A stretch of 64,000 nucleotides of DNA. Source: Phymorhynchus buccinoides. Its lineage: Eukaryota > Mollusca > Gastropoda > Neogastropoda > Raphitomidae. This document shows, in pieces, positions 22,200-35,668 of the stretch. Every line of letters begins with the position of its first letter. Position 1 is the stretch's first letter. The notes under the pieces are model-generated. The model saw only the letters and a program-made list of their open reading frames with translations. It did no database searches and was not told where the DNA came from. The stretch lies in the NCBI GenBank assembly GCA_017654935.2, contig CM065699.1, forward strand, positions 19,037,496 through 19,101,495. Reading direction: 5' to 3'. The translations under genes were made by a program, and so were the position numbers.

Positions 22200-23648
22200 A
22201 ATATCTTTTTTCAAAATGATGTCTTTATAGGAATAATTATTATCATGTATTCTCTACTTTATTTTTGTTTTCCTTTACTGATGGAAAAACATTCACTTTT
22301 GTGAAGGCGATACACTGAAGGCTGTTTTCTTATTGGTTCGTTTGTTATTTTGACGTTTGCATGCTTTTGTATACAGAAGTAGGTCATGCTTCGCGGATAG
22401 TTATATTTTTAGTAACAATGAAACATTTACTGTGATCAGAACTTTCATTTACTTCGATTTTTGCGTGAATCAAACATTTCAACGCCTACATGACAGCATT
22501 TTCTCGTATTTTAACTAATTGAAGGAATCAGCAAAGTTTCTAAGAACAGATAAAACAGAAAACTCTCAAAACCGAAACTGCAATGTTTGAAACCGGAAGT
22601 ACGTACAGAGCTAAATTTAGTTGTCTGCTTCTGCTTCAAGTCTGTACTTGTTGATAAAAAGCTGGCTATTTTTGTAGCTTGGTTTGCAATATAAAGTGGA
22701 CCGGCTGATTTCAATGACCAGATCTGATCTGGATGTCAGACGACAGATGATGTAAGAAATTTACCTGCTAATTCATGTTGAATATGAGTGATTTAGAATG
22801 CTTTTGCTTTTGACATTCTTTGAATCTATAACCACGCCCTTCCGGCTTCTGGTTTCTCCTTTTTTTTCCTATCTGGCAATAACCCTGTTATATTTTTATA
22901 TACCTATCAGTGATAGCACAATTCAAGCAAGAGTCTAATGGTCTGATAACAGAATATCACCCACCATCACCATGTCTTTAGCAGACTACAGTGGTGATAA
23001 ATCACAAATTGTAAATTCGTTTGCTGGGCAAATAGATCATGTGCAATTATTGTACACTTAATTCAGTGCATCCTCCACTCCCCCCTCCCCCTCCCCCCCC
23101 CCCCCCACACCTCTTTCCCACCATACAGTACACAAGCATACGTTGGTATGCATACTTATATTGTGACACTTGTACACACTCACACATACAATTAACATAC
23201 TTATAATTTAGCATGGCACATGACCATTTTACGTAAAACTGCACTTTCGTTCTTGTTTTACACACTCCTGAAAGACACATGAAGATGAAAAGTATAGATG
23301 ATTGTACACTCCCATAATGTTTTAGGCCTACTTCAACTCCCATCCCCCCCCTACCACCCTGCACATCCCTTCTCTCAAATTCCCATCACACTCAATCTGT
23401 GTTTCAAACTGTCTCCCTTTTCAAAAAACTGTTTATCTCTTATCTGCCAGCCTTCCCCAGCCTCTCTACATGTCTCGATCCCTCCTCCCCCCTCCCTCCC
23501 CACCACAATTTCTTTCTGGTCTTACCTTTAAAATTGTTATTGCGCGAAATGAAGAAGAAGAAAAACAACAACCAAACTAACAAATATAACCAGAAGTTCA
23601 TAATTATTATGAACAGATAACAGGCAGAACCAATCAACACAACTGACA
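22200..23648 (+). other. Upstream region of the ligase gene; no other gene seen
   Basis: This is mixed AT-rich DNA with a C-rich tract at 23,070-23,106. It should hold the promoter and 5' UTR of the gene starting at 23,649, but no TATA box or clear start-site motif could be assigned. Confidence 0.45.
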
Positions 23649-26426
23649 ATGGCCACAGCAGCAGCAACAGGAGTAACTGGCGGTGGGAAGAAGAAGGAGA
23701 AGTGTAAATACGGGAGCAAATGTTATCGCAAAAGCAAGGCCCACCTGAAGGAATTCTGTCACCTTGGGGATGAGGATGGCGACACAGATACGGAAATGGG
23801 TGAGTGAAATTATGTGATACTCATACTTTGTTAGTGAAGTTTTGTCACATTAAACAAAAACTTGTTTTTATTATTTCTGTCATTGAACTAAAAAGCATCA
23901 AAACGCTACACTCATACAAGCACAGTTGCCCTGGTGCTTTGCCCGTCAAAGGTTTAAGAATAAACCCAAATATCGCGATTTTATCAGTGTTTTAAAAACT
24001 TTTTTTTATATTAACAAGCACATGAAGATGAAATAAATAATAAATGTAGTGAATAAAACCAAATTTTTTCGTCTTTGAAAAGACTTTGACGAGGTGAATG
24101 AAAATTTCTGTAATTCTGAAGGTTAGTGTAGTATGGTGTTTGTGTATGTCTGTGTCTCTGTGTGTGTGTGTGTGATATATGTGTGTGTAAGTGTGTGTGC
24201 ACACACATTTGTGTTGCCTGGATTGATTGGTGGGTGAGAGAGACAGAGACAGAGAGTTTGATTTGATTGTTTTGTTCAGCTGTTAATGTACAAATGCTGT
24301 GGTGTTAATCTGAATTGTTATTATTGATGTTTTGCAGAAGAAGTGAAAAAGGAACCAAAGAACAAGAAGGAAAAGCCGGTAAGCTTAGATGCTTGGGTGA
24401 TTCTTTAAACCACGATACTTTAAAAAAAAAAGAATAGAAAAGTATAACTAAACACAATAATTACATTTTCTCTTCACACTTACATGCATTTGTTATTGTT
24501 AGTGTTAATTTTTATGCACAGATGTGGGTCTCAGATGCTCAAAGCCCCATCTGATGCACTCAATTTCAGGCTTGTGTTTCACTGAATTAAATGTAGTCAA
24601 AATTTCGCCTACGTGGGCACTTCTTTGGTGTTTTTTTAATTTTTTAAAGGAAGGTTATAAATTATTGTGAGCCCCCCAAGATCTAAAGCTTTATTTTGTG
24701 CGCTGATTCTGACCTTTTGATTTTGAAGAAAGAATTAACACTAATTGTTGTACTTGTAGATGTTCTGTTTTGTTTTTTCTTTTATAATTATATGTTGCCA
24801 TTCAGATCAGTTGAAACGCTTAGATCATAAGATGATATTTATTGGTACTTGGTACTTTATAGTCACAGATATATCTCTGTGAAATTCAGGTTGCTCCCAC
24901 CTGGAGAGCACGTCGCAGTCAAAGGTGCGCCACCCGTTTTTTATTTAATTATTTTTAATTTGTATGCGACTTTTGTGTAACTGAGGAAGGAAAGTCCGAA
25001 AGTGATTTATTTTGCAAAATGACAAAATTTTCGTTGCCACTGGGTTTAACGTATGTGTGGTATCTGAACTAGGATAAATTAAAAACAAAAACTTGGACAG
25101 ATTCGATTATGATTTAATGTCCCAGGTTTAGAAATTATGCAATAATGACATAATGTATACAAAATACACACCAGAGTGTGTGCAATGATGTAAAATCAGA
25201 TAATAATTATAATAATGTTTACCTGCAGTTGTTTTTTCCAGCGCTTGGTTCATGCCATCAGTTCAGGGGATGGGGACGGAGAGGATCCGTGGAAAACCCG
25301 TCTTCAGAAACGAAAATCAGAAGAGGAATCGGCTGCCTTGGCTGAGGTAGGTGTGTGAAAATGGCGAATTGATCCTTCTGTGACCTCCACAGGTCCAACC
25401 AGTCTTAGTCCAAAGTTAAATGCAAGAAACAACAATTTTCTGTGCAATAAAAATTGAGTTATAATATGGAATTACAGAAACACTCATTCACACAATAATA
25501 AATTTTTAAAAAGAGCTGAAAATGGATATACATGAAATCGTAACTGATATTATAAATAAATCTTTCATAAATGAATCCTTTAATTTGCGTCTTACACACT
25601 GTTAAATGTATGCCCAGGTCCCAGGTCTCACATCCAATCAAATACATGTGCGGTGTAGTCTATAAAGTTTATGGCTCCAACCCACCTGCGTGCGCATCTT
25701 GACCATTCCAACGGAAGTGTCGCCATCTTAGTCCTTATTTGTGTGTAAACAAAGTGAAAATGTTATCTAAATGTGTAAAGAAAACATCCAGATGTTGTAA
25801 ATACAGTTTAGATAAGTTTCGAATTGGAACAGCCAAATACGCAGCATCGATCTAGCATTTTTCAAAAAAAGGTAAGGACTAAGATGGCGGTCTCCCATAA
25901 TATGGCGCTCCTTGTGGCCGGATATGACGACACGTGGGTACCAGCCATTGTCTAGTGTATAAAATATGGTGCACTACTGGAAACTTGAATATGTTCTTTT
26001 TTCTTTTTAACCAGGATCTGCTTTTGTTTGTGATTTTTCTTCCAACCAGGTTTTATGTCTGAAGAAACGAAAAACTGAAAATGGGGCTGTGGTGACCAAG
26101 GCAGGCCCTTCCAGGGCTCCTTCCTTCAAGAAGAGCAAGAAAACCGTGAAGAAGTTCAAGGCGATGAAAGAAAAGTGCAAGTACTGGAGCAAGTGCTACC
26201 GCAAAGAGAAGGCGCACTTGGCCGAGTTTTTGCATCATGGGGAACAAGACGATGTGGATGAAGGTATTAGAGAGAGAGAGAGAGAGAGAGAGGGATGGTG
26301 GGGGTAGGGGCAGAGAGAAAGAGATTAAGATGACTGGGAATGTAATGCATGTATTATTGAAAGTTGTATGTATTTTTTTTAATCAATTCTTTGGAATGAA
26401 TCCTGGTATGTTTGTAGATGAATAAA

Positions 26427-26467
<41 letters not shown>

Positions 26468-27409
26468 TGATAGACTGGGAGCTTAGTTTGACAAGTTGTT
26501 TGACAATAGACTGGAGCTTAGTTTGTTTGATGAGTGTTTATTTTTTGCTTGTTGCCACTTGTTTTATATTCTGTATATCCTCCATGCCCCCAAGAGGGGT
26601 CAAAGGATTATTATTAAATTGAAATTGAAAACTGTGTGTGTGTACATATTTTTGTAGGCAAAAGTGTTTTGAAAACAAAAACAAAAACCCACTCCTGTGA
26701 AGAGACACCTTTTTGGGGGTGATTTTTAAAAAAGATCAATACTGATAAACACTAAGTGGGCTCATGCTTTGATTTTTTAAAATTTTATCTTAAATTATTT
26801 TTGTGTGTGTGCGTCTTCCAGATGTGGATATGGAGGCACCCCAAAAGAAGCGTGGTCAGGAGAGCGAAGCTTTGAACGAATTTGACGAAGATGACAGGGT
26901 GGAGTTTAACACTGGCTACGTGTTGGAGAGAGAGGGAGACATCTATTCCTGCTCGTGAGCTCACAGTTTTTGTATTTTAAGTAAATGAGAGGGAGACAGG
27001 GCATGGAAAGGAGAGCGAAAGAAATGATCAAAGAATTAGAACGAGAGAGAAAGACAAACAGAGATATAAAGAGAGTGAAGGAGAGAGAGAGTGACATTAA
27101 TTCAATAAAAGTTATGTTCTGGAGAAATGGTGACACCGAGCGCCCTGCTCACATGTTCAAAATGATTATTTGAAACTTAAACATGTTTTAATTGCCATTG
27201 GCATTACAACCTTTATGGCAAAGGGTCACATGAATTCAAATAAACTAATGGTATTAATTGAAAGCAGAGAGAGAAATATATAACAAACAAAAGGAATCGC
27301 AATATTGAATGCACCCGCTAGTCAGTAATTCAATAATAATATTTTTTTTAAGCGAGACTAAACAGCTGTTTATGCAAGAAATGACAGAGCAAATCAAAAT
27401 GATGATTGT

Positions 27410-27455
<46 letters not shown>

Positions 27456-27827
27456 TCAAACTTGAATATTTTAATTGCATATACGAATGTCCTTGAAAGA
27501 GAGATAGAGAGAATCATTGCTGCCATTCATGCATCTGGCCTCTTGCTTCCTTTGTTATTCATTCATCTATTCATTCCATCATTCTTTTGCTTTTCTAATT
27601 TTTCCATCTACCCTTTTTTTCTCTCAATTTTCAGGTGTGCTGGATGGAAGTCTATGAGTGTGGACAAAAACCAGCGCACCTGCAAACACCTAAAGGAATA
27701 CCTGGGCGACGATTTTGAGAAAACGCGCGTGGCCAAAATGAAGAAGAAGGCCTACGTCGCTTCTCACATCAGCGTCAGCGTGTTGCTGGCTCATAAATAT
27801 GATGAAAAGTATGTTGCTAATACAGGA

Positions 27828-27868
<41 letters not shown>

Positions 27869-28404
27869 TATGAATGCAAACTGATTTATTGCATTAGAGC
27901 AAAGATATTCTCAAAGGGTAAGATGGATTACTTAAGAGCTCGGCGAACCGGGCTGATAGAGTTATCGTTAGTGGGGACAGTACACTTTTCACAGTGGAGT
28001 CTATCCAAAAACTCAGACTGGAATTTGAACGGAGAATTCAACTGGCCTATGGACGTGTGAAATGTGTCATGTTTAAAAGGGACATAACCAGTGTTTCTGT
28101 CCTCACTACTCATATAGGGAAAAGAGACCGGATGCTTATCTTCCCCTTTAGAATATCTTTGATTAGAGTACAATTCCATTAGAAATTCAGCGCGATTTGC
28201 AAAAAGAACGAAGCAACACAAGAAAACAGCACGATTAGTCTGACATAGTTTCCATAGCAGACATAATATTTTTTTAACAGTTTTTTTCTTCTCTTTAACA
28301 GTTTTGTCACAACTCATGTTCGATTGTCAATCAAAAGCAGTGGTCGAAAGTGCGTCAAAGCTGGAAGTCTCATGCTGATCGGTCGTCATCCCAGATAATG
28401 GAGG

Positions 28405-28454
<50 letters not shown>

Positions 28455-31400
28455 TGAATTGTATGATAGCTCCAAGTTTAGCAGATGTATGAAGGTGCAA
28501 TGTAAATATAAAATGTGCGTTTTGTGAGAGGTTTGTGCTTGCAACATTTGAAAAATGTGACACATAAGAAAAAGATGTTCAGATCTTCAATGTTATCTAC
28601 CCTTTGTTTTCATCGTAAGTATGTCCAATTTGATTGTCGTTTCACTGTCTCAGTGCTTTCTAGTTTTGTGTGTATGTTGATACAGTATCTCTATTGTTCC
28701 TAGTAATGCTTGATCGAGTAATCAAATAATGACATCCAAGTTTGCCTTGTAAAGTACCGTATTTTACGGACTATAAGGAGATACTTTTCTCCTAGACTGA
28801 GACCCCTGTGTCTTATAACGTGACTGATAATATAGTAAGAAACTATAATAACAAAATCTGCATTTTGTGTAAAATTTGGGGTGTGCGCCTTATAATCAGG
28901 TGCGCCTTGTAGTCCGTAAAATACAGAACTAAAAGCAAATTGAGTTTTTGAACTCATCGACATTAAATGAGGTTAAAGCATGCTTTATTTTCTCCATGTA
29001 ATGTTTTATCAGAATGTTTTTGAAGTCATGGACTTGAAATGAAGTTAAAGCATGCTTTATTTTCTCCATGTAATGTTTTATCAGAATGTTTTTGAAGTCA
29101 TGGACTTGAAATGAAGTTAAAGCATGCTTTATTTTCTCCATGTAATGTTTTATCAGAATGTTTTTGAAGTCATGGACTTGAAATGAAGTTAAAGCATGCT
29201 TTATTTTCTCCATGTAATGTTTTATCAGAATGTTTTTGAAGTCATGGACTTGAAATGAAGTTAAAGCATGCTTTATTTTCTCCATGTAATGTTTTATCAG
29301 AATGTTTTTGAAGTCATGGACTTGAAATGAAGTTAAAGCATGCTTTATTTTCTCCATGTAATGTTTTATCAGAATGTTTTTGAAGTCATGGACTTGAAAT
29401 GAAGTTAAAGCATGCTTTATTTTCTCCATGTAATGTTTTATCAGAATGTTTTTGAAGTCATGGACTTGAAATGAAGTTAAAGCATGCTTTATTTTCTCCA
29501 TGTAATGTTTTATCAGAATGTTTTTGAAGTCATGGACTTGAAATGAAGTTAAAGCATGCTTTATTTTCTCCATGTAATGTTTTATCAGAATGTTTTTGAA
29601 GTCATGGACTTGAAATGAAGTTAAAGCATGCTTTATTTTCTCCATGTAATGTTTTATCAGAATGTTTTTGAAGTCATAGAGGCATGAAATGAGGTTGAAG
29701 CATGCTTTATGTTTCCTCCTTGTAATCGTTTCAGTCAGCATGATCCTGTGGGATGGTGGATCAGCGAAAAACTGGATGGAGTTCGTGCCTTCTGGAATGG
29801 AACGTGAGTGATCAATTAATCAATCAATCAATAAACCAGCTTATTGTCCTTTGTAAAAGCACTAGGATATTTGTTCTGCAGTCGACTATATAAACACAGC
29901 CATTACAAATGCATACATATTACGCACTAAAAATCCTTGAGTTCTGAGTAAATGTGTGTCTGTGTGTGAGTGTGTGTAAGAATGTGTATGTGTGTGCATT
30001 TGTGTGTATCTGTGTGTGTGTCTGTCTGTGTGTGAGTGTGTATAAGAATGTGTGTGTGTGTGTGTGTGTTTCACATTTACAGTGAATGTATTAATTGTTC
30101 TCTTGTGTATGCCCATTTCAGGTGTTTTTACTCAAGGTTGGGAAATGCATTCTACGCCCCATCTTGGTTTACAGCAGTGAGTATCAGTCATTTAATCTAG
30201 ATCACATTCATAAGAAATAATCTTGAATTGGGCCCATCCACTGCACAAGTAGAATTTTTTTATATAGTATTTTCCCCCCTTTGTTACCTCTTTACAATGA
30301 GAGACTTAGTGCGATTTTTCTCACGCCAGAGGGCATGACGCTCGTGTGGGGCTAATCCTCTCTATATTATTAGTTGGGGATAAAGAAAGAGAGAGAGACA
30401 GTGAGTGGTCCTACGCCCAAGTAAGAAAATCGCGTGATAAGCCCCTAGTGCATTGACTGCCCTCTGGCGTGAAAAATATCGCCATAGGTTGACCATTGTT
30501 TTGTGTTGTCCATTACAAAAACGTATCCAACGACAACAAATCCCTGGCATGTGTTTGTGTCTTTCTTTGTTTCTTTGAACTTTCGTATGGCATTGACAAT
30601 TGTTTTATCAGGTTTGTTAACCCTTTCATCTCCTGTCAGTTTTGGGAAACAACATTTAAACTTGATCTAGGCAGAAAATAGGTGGTATCGCTATCAACTA
30701 CAGGAATGGGAATTCCCTTTTGACGTGTACTAGGATAAGGCTTTTGGAGTTTTCCTCATCTCCCCAAATGAAGGTCAAATATTGAATCCTTGGATAGCAA
30801 TACCTGATTTTATACCTGTAGATTTCATGACAAAGAATGATATGTTCTGCAACAACAACAAAAACAAAGAGAAAAAAGGCACTGTTAGTGTTGGCGGTGA
30901 AAGTTTAATTGACGAAATGGCTGATAAGCTCAATTGATGCTATGGCACAGTACCTATGACTTTTTGAAAGTATTTGTTCATATAATTTTTTGTTGGTGAG
31001 GATGGGGAGTCTTATGGTACGTTAACATTTTTTACTCATAGTAGCTTTTCTTTTGCACGTTAATTCATTCGCATAGCAACGATTTTGAATTATTTTTAAA
31101 AACTCACAAATCACTCCAGCCATACACACAAACAAATCATACATAAACAAAAGGAGAAATGAAAGAAGATTACGGGTTTTTACTTCAGGTTTAGACCTAC
31201 GGAAGTCACAGGTAGATCAGACTTTTTTTTATATATAGACTTTATATAGAAAAACTACACCGATTGGTTTCCCCACAACAAACCACTACAAAAGCAAAGT
31301 CAGAGGCAAAATTGTAGTCTAAGTGAGTGAAGCGAGTTAAGAAATGACCAAGGTATGGTGTGCACACATTTACTTCCCTTGAAGCAAATGCATCAAATTG

Positions 31401-33766
31401 CCCTCTATTAATTCCGGACATATATGGCCAGAACGACTTGAATGAGTTGAAAAAGGCACCCCCCCATATTTTAACAAAACTATGATTTGTACATGAATAT
31501 TTACTTTGTCTGATCAAAGATTGAAATAGTGAGGCTTGGAGAGGAGATTGTCAAAATGAACAACGGTAGATAACTCTCCTTTAATTCGTTACTTCGTTAT
31601 TGTAAATTTATAATCACATTATATTATGAGCTGCAGGGGTCTTAGTCAGAAAGAAAAGTATCGCTTTATAATATACTCTACGCATCGGTGAATCAGACAA
31701 GTGCCCATGTGGCACTGAGAACCAAACAAGTGACCACATCCTACAGTCATGTCCACTAGTGTTCCAACAGCAAAGAAAAAAGACCTGGCCAGACCACGTC
31801 TCTGTGGCCCAGAAGCTCTTCGGAAGACTAATAATAATGCTTTACGTCCTCCCGGCCAAAGCCATATGGGACATTACTTTTTACTTTTAGATACTGGGAA
31901 AGGGGGAGCGGGACATAGAGAAAAAAAGGTTTCTATCTGCTTTAGATTTTTTGTTCTTTTTACAAATGTTTTATCTTGAATAAAGGTCAAGTCGGAAGAC
32001 TGGAGGACCTGCAACATATATATGGCCGCCTTCATATCGGATGCTGGGGTGTCCCTCTGACGTACGAGAAGAAGAAGAAGAGATAATATACTCTGTCAAA
32101 TGTGATATTCCTTTCTTCCATCTTTCTTGCTCAGGACCTTCCCCGAGACATGACGCTGGACGGAGAGTTGTTTGGGGGCCGGGGTCAGTTCCAGTCGACA
32201 GTGAAGATCGTGAAAACTGCCGAGTCTGATGACTACAAGACGATCAAATACCATGTGAGTAAAAACAAATTCAACTTAAACTTCAAGATCAACTGCCATA
32301 TAAATTCGACTTAAGCTTCAAGATCAAGTGCCATATATATGTGTGTAAAAACAAATTCGACTTAAGCTTCAAGATCAAGTGCCATATATATGTGTGTAAA
32401 AATAAATTCGACTTAAACTTCAAGATCAAATGCCATATATATGTGTGTAAAAACAAATTCGACTTAAACTTCAAGATCAAGTACCATGTGAGTAAAAACA
32501 AATTCGACTTAAACTTCAAGATCAAGTACCATGTGAGTAAAAACAAATTCGACTTAAACTTCAAGATCAAGTGCCATGTGAGTAAAAACAAATTCGACTT
32601 AAACTTCAAGATCAAGTACCATGTGAGTAAAAACAAATTTGACTTAAACTTCAAGATCAAGTACCATGTGAGTAAAAACAAATTCGACTTAAACTTCAAG
32701 ATCAAGTACCATGTGTGTAAAAACAAATTCGACTTAAACTTCAAGATCAAGTACCATGTGTGAGTAGCTAGCATTCTTAAAGACCCAGTGACGCACCACC
32801 ATTAAGTCCCTTGGGTTTTTTCTGGGTAGCTGTGACCCACATACAAATTTCCTCAACTTGAAATTGAGGCTGCTCTTTAAACTGATGTTTCGGTTTGAAT
32901 TTGGGGCCATTTATATGGGAGCCAGACTTGGTCAAAACAAGATTTCTTTCCAGTTATAAGAGGGAAAACACGTAAAACCTGTGATATTGACACATGATCT
33001 TGTGGATCTTTAAACAAATTTTGACTTAAACTTAATAAGCATTCTTCAAATTTAATTTTGTTTCTTTAGATCTGAAGAATTAGAAAACAATTTTAATGAT
33101 GAATATAAAATGAAAATTATGTAAATGTCCCTCCTTTCGATGTTCTATTGTTGTTTAACTCACCCCTCCAAAATCAATATAAATAAAACGTAAAATAATA
33201 ATAAGAAAGTTTCAGAAGCATAACGGTTATCATGCAAAGAGTTTTTAACTGTTTTGTTTGAAGAAATGTACATCTATATGACACATTTCTCTTCTTCCAT
33301 CCTCGCTCTGTCTCTCTAGCTCTCTCTCTCTCACTCTCTCTTTTTTTCTGTCTGTCTGCCTCTCTCTCTCTCTCTTTCTTTCTGTCTCCCTCCTCTCCTA
33401 TCTCTAATATTATGGTGTATGACCGTCAGGTATTTGATACCCCCAGTCTGGAATCCAAGCCCTTTGAGGAGAGAATGCAGGCCATCAAGGATTACTTTGA
33501 GGAGAAAAAGTAAGTTAACATGTTAAAGTGTAATGATTAGCGTCAATTTATTTGTAATAGGCCTAACTTTTATTGACATGATTGTTTCCTTCAGATTAGA
33601 CCTCAGGCAGCATGCTGTTTTTTCTGATTCCATATTTTGCATTTTAAAATCGGCTGTATTAGGCAGTCCATACTAGCATACAAAGTAATTTTGGTACAGT
33701 TATTGAGTTAAGGCATACTTACAGAGGAAGAATGAGAGAGAGAGAGAGTCAGAGAGAGAGAGAGAG

Positions 33767-33797
<31 letters not shown>

Positions 33798-35603
33798 CAT
33801 ACTATTAGAGAGAGGGGAGGAGAGAAATGGATAAAAAGGATGGATTAGGTGGGGCTGCATATTTGACAGCTGTTACCATTGTATTCATTGTATACCAACA
33901 TTTTGTAATACATGATCCGTTGTCAGTTCTGTTTCTTAATTTTGTTTTCATTCAAAGCGAATTGAAATTATGTTTTGTATGAGACCACATTGCAATTTCT
34001 CTTACCGAGATAATAATTTAAAAAAAATTTGACTTTGACTTGACATGCGAGAAAGAGAGAGGGAGAGAAAGAATGTGAATATGAATACAAATATGAATGT
34101 TTAATCAGGTCAAGACCATAGCCCCATACTGATGAAGTTCACATAAACAAATCTGCATAAGAAAAATAAAGAAGAAGTCAACAACAAACAAACACATCAT
34201 AAATGAAATAGTGCACTAAAGATGCAACACAACACCATAAGTATACTACTAAATCAAAGTATATGGCTACGGCAATGCATTCTTAGCTTCATAAATGTAT
34301 AAAGCTAAATCCAATAGGGATTTTTTCATGTTTTGATGCCAGCAAGAGAATCATCTGAAAGTGTCATGGGTCAGAATAGAACTTTGAATTCATTGAAGAT
34401 CGTTCAAGACCGGACAGCAGAACAAATAATGCACTTCGTCTTCTCTTGCTGAGTTACACAGACAACAAATCAAATCATTATCATATACATTTCTAAATCT
34501 GAAATGATGGGAGATAAAGAGACACTGGGAAAGAAATGTGTGTGTCTGCTTGTGCCTATTTGCATGCATGCGTGCACTTTCTTTTTCATTTTTGTTCCTT
34601 TTCTTTTCCCAATATTTTCAGACCAAAGTACGCCACCTTTGTGGAGCACACCAAATGCACCAGCAAGAAGCAGCTGGACGGGATGCTAAAGTACGTTCTG
34701 GATCGAGGGGGGGAGGGGCTCATGATCAGAAAACCCAAATCCAAATACGAGCGAAGTCGATCCTACTCCCTGCTCAAGATCAAGAAGTTCTATGATGCAG
34801 AGGTGAGAGAGAGAGAGGGGGGGGGGGGGGGGGAGGAGAGAGAGAGAAAGATGTGGCTATGTGTGTGTGTGTGTGTGGCTATGTGTGTGTGTGTGTATGT
34901 GTGTGTGTGTGTGCGTGGCTATGTGTGTGTGTGTGTGTGAGGGAGGAAGTGTGGGAAGAAATGAAGGTGAATTTTGATCATTGTTTCCATTTTGGAACCA
35001 CTGTATTAAAGACTGTCACAGCTGCCATGTGGTTTAATTGCCAGGTGAAGGATTGTTGATAAAGTTAAGAAATATTGCAATCTGCACAGACTGTTTGTTG
35101 TTCTTGTACTCTTTTGAGTACTAAAGTTTATGAGAAGCATCTGTAACATTTTATTTTGTCAGAAAAGTATGTAAGGAGATTATTGGGCATTCAATAGCAC
35201 ATGCCAACCATATGATTCCTTTTTTTGTTTCAATTAAAAAAAAAAAAGAATGAATGAGAACAAGCGAACATATGAATGCATTTGACATTTAGCATGGCAG
35301 CATACATTCGTCCAACCATATGAGTCCTTGTTTTATTGAAAACACTTTGATGCTTTTGATGTTGTTTGATACACGTAAAACTATCTGACTTGTGTGAGAT
35401 CTATACAATATAACCTTATAGATCTGCATGAAAATTCCCTTATTGTGTCTTTGCAAGTTCTGATATTGTGTTATTTTGCTTTTTAAATTTCCAGGCCATA
35501 GTGATTGGCCATGAGAAAGGCAAGGGGAAGAACCAGTTTGTGTGCGGAGCTCTTCGCTGCAGGATGGCCTGTGGCATGGAGTTCTCTGTCGGATCAGGGT
35601 AAG

Positions 35604-35668
<65 letters not shown>

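Noticed and set aside
24890..24924. Possible extra ligase exon (VAPTWRARRSQ)
   Set aside because: Its 35 bp length would break the reading frame of exon 3, while direct joining of exons 2 and 3 fits.
28981..29700. The 72 bp array as a CRISPR array
   Set aside because: The units are contiguous and identical without variable spacers, and the DNA is eukaryotic.
28929..29741. 270-codon minus-strand frame with 24-residue repeats
   Set aside because: It is produced by the 72 bp tandem array, whose period is divisible by three. It has no start context or other exon.
32289..32774. Long frames on both strands with 15-residue repeats
   Set aside because: They come from the 45 bp array. The host frame stops at 32,314.
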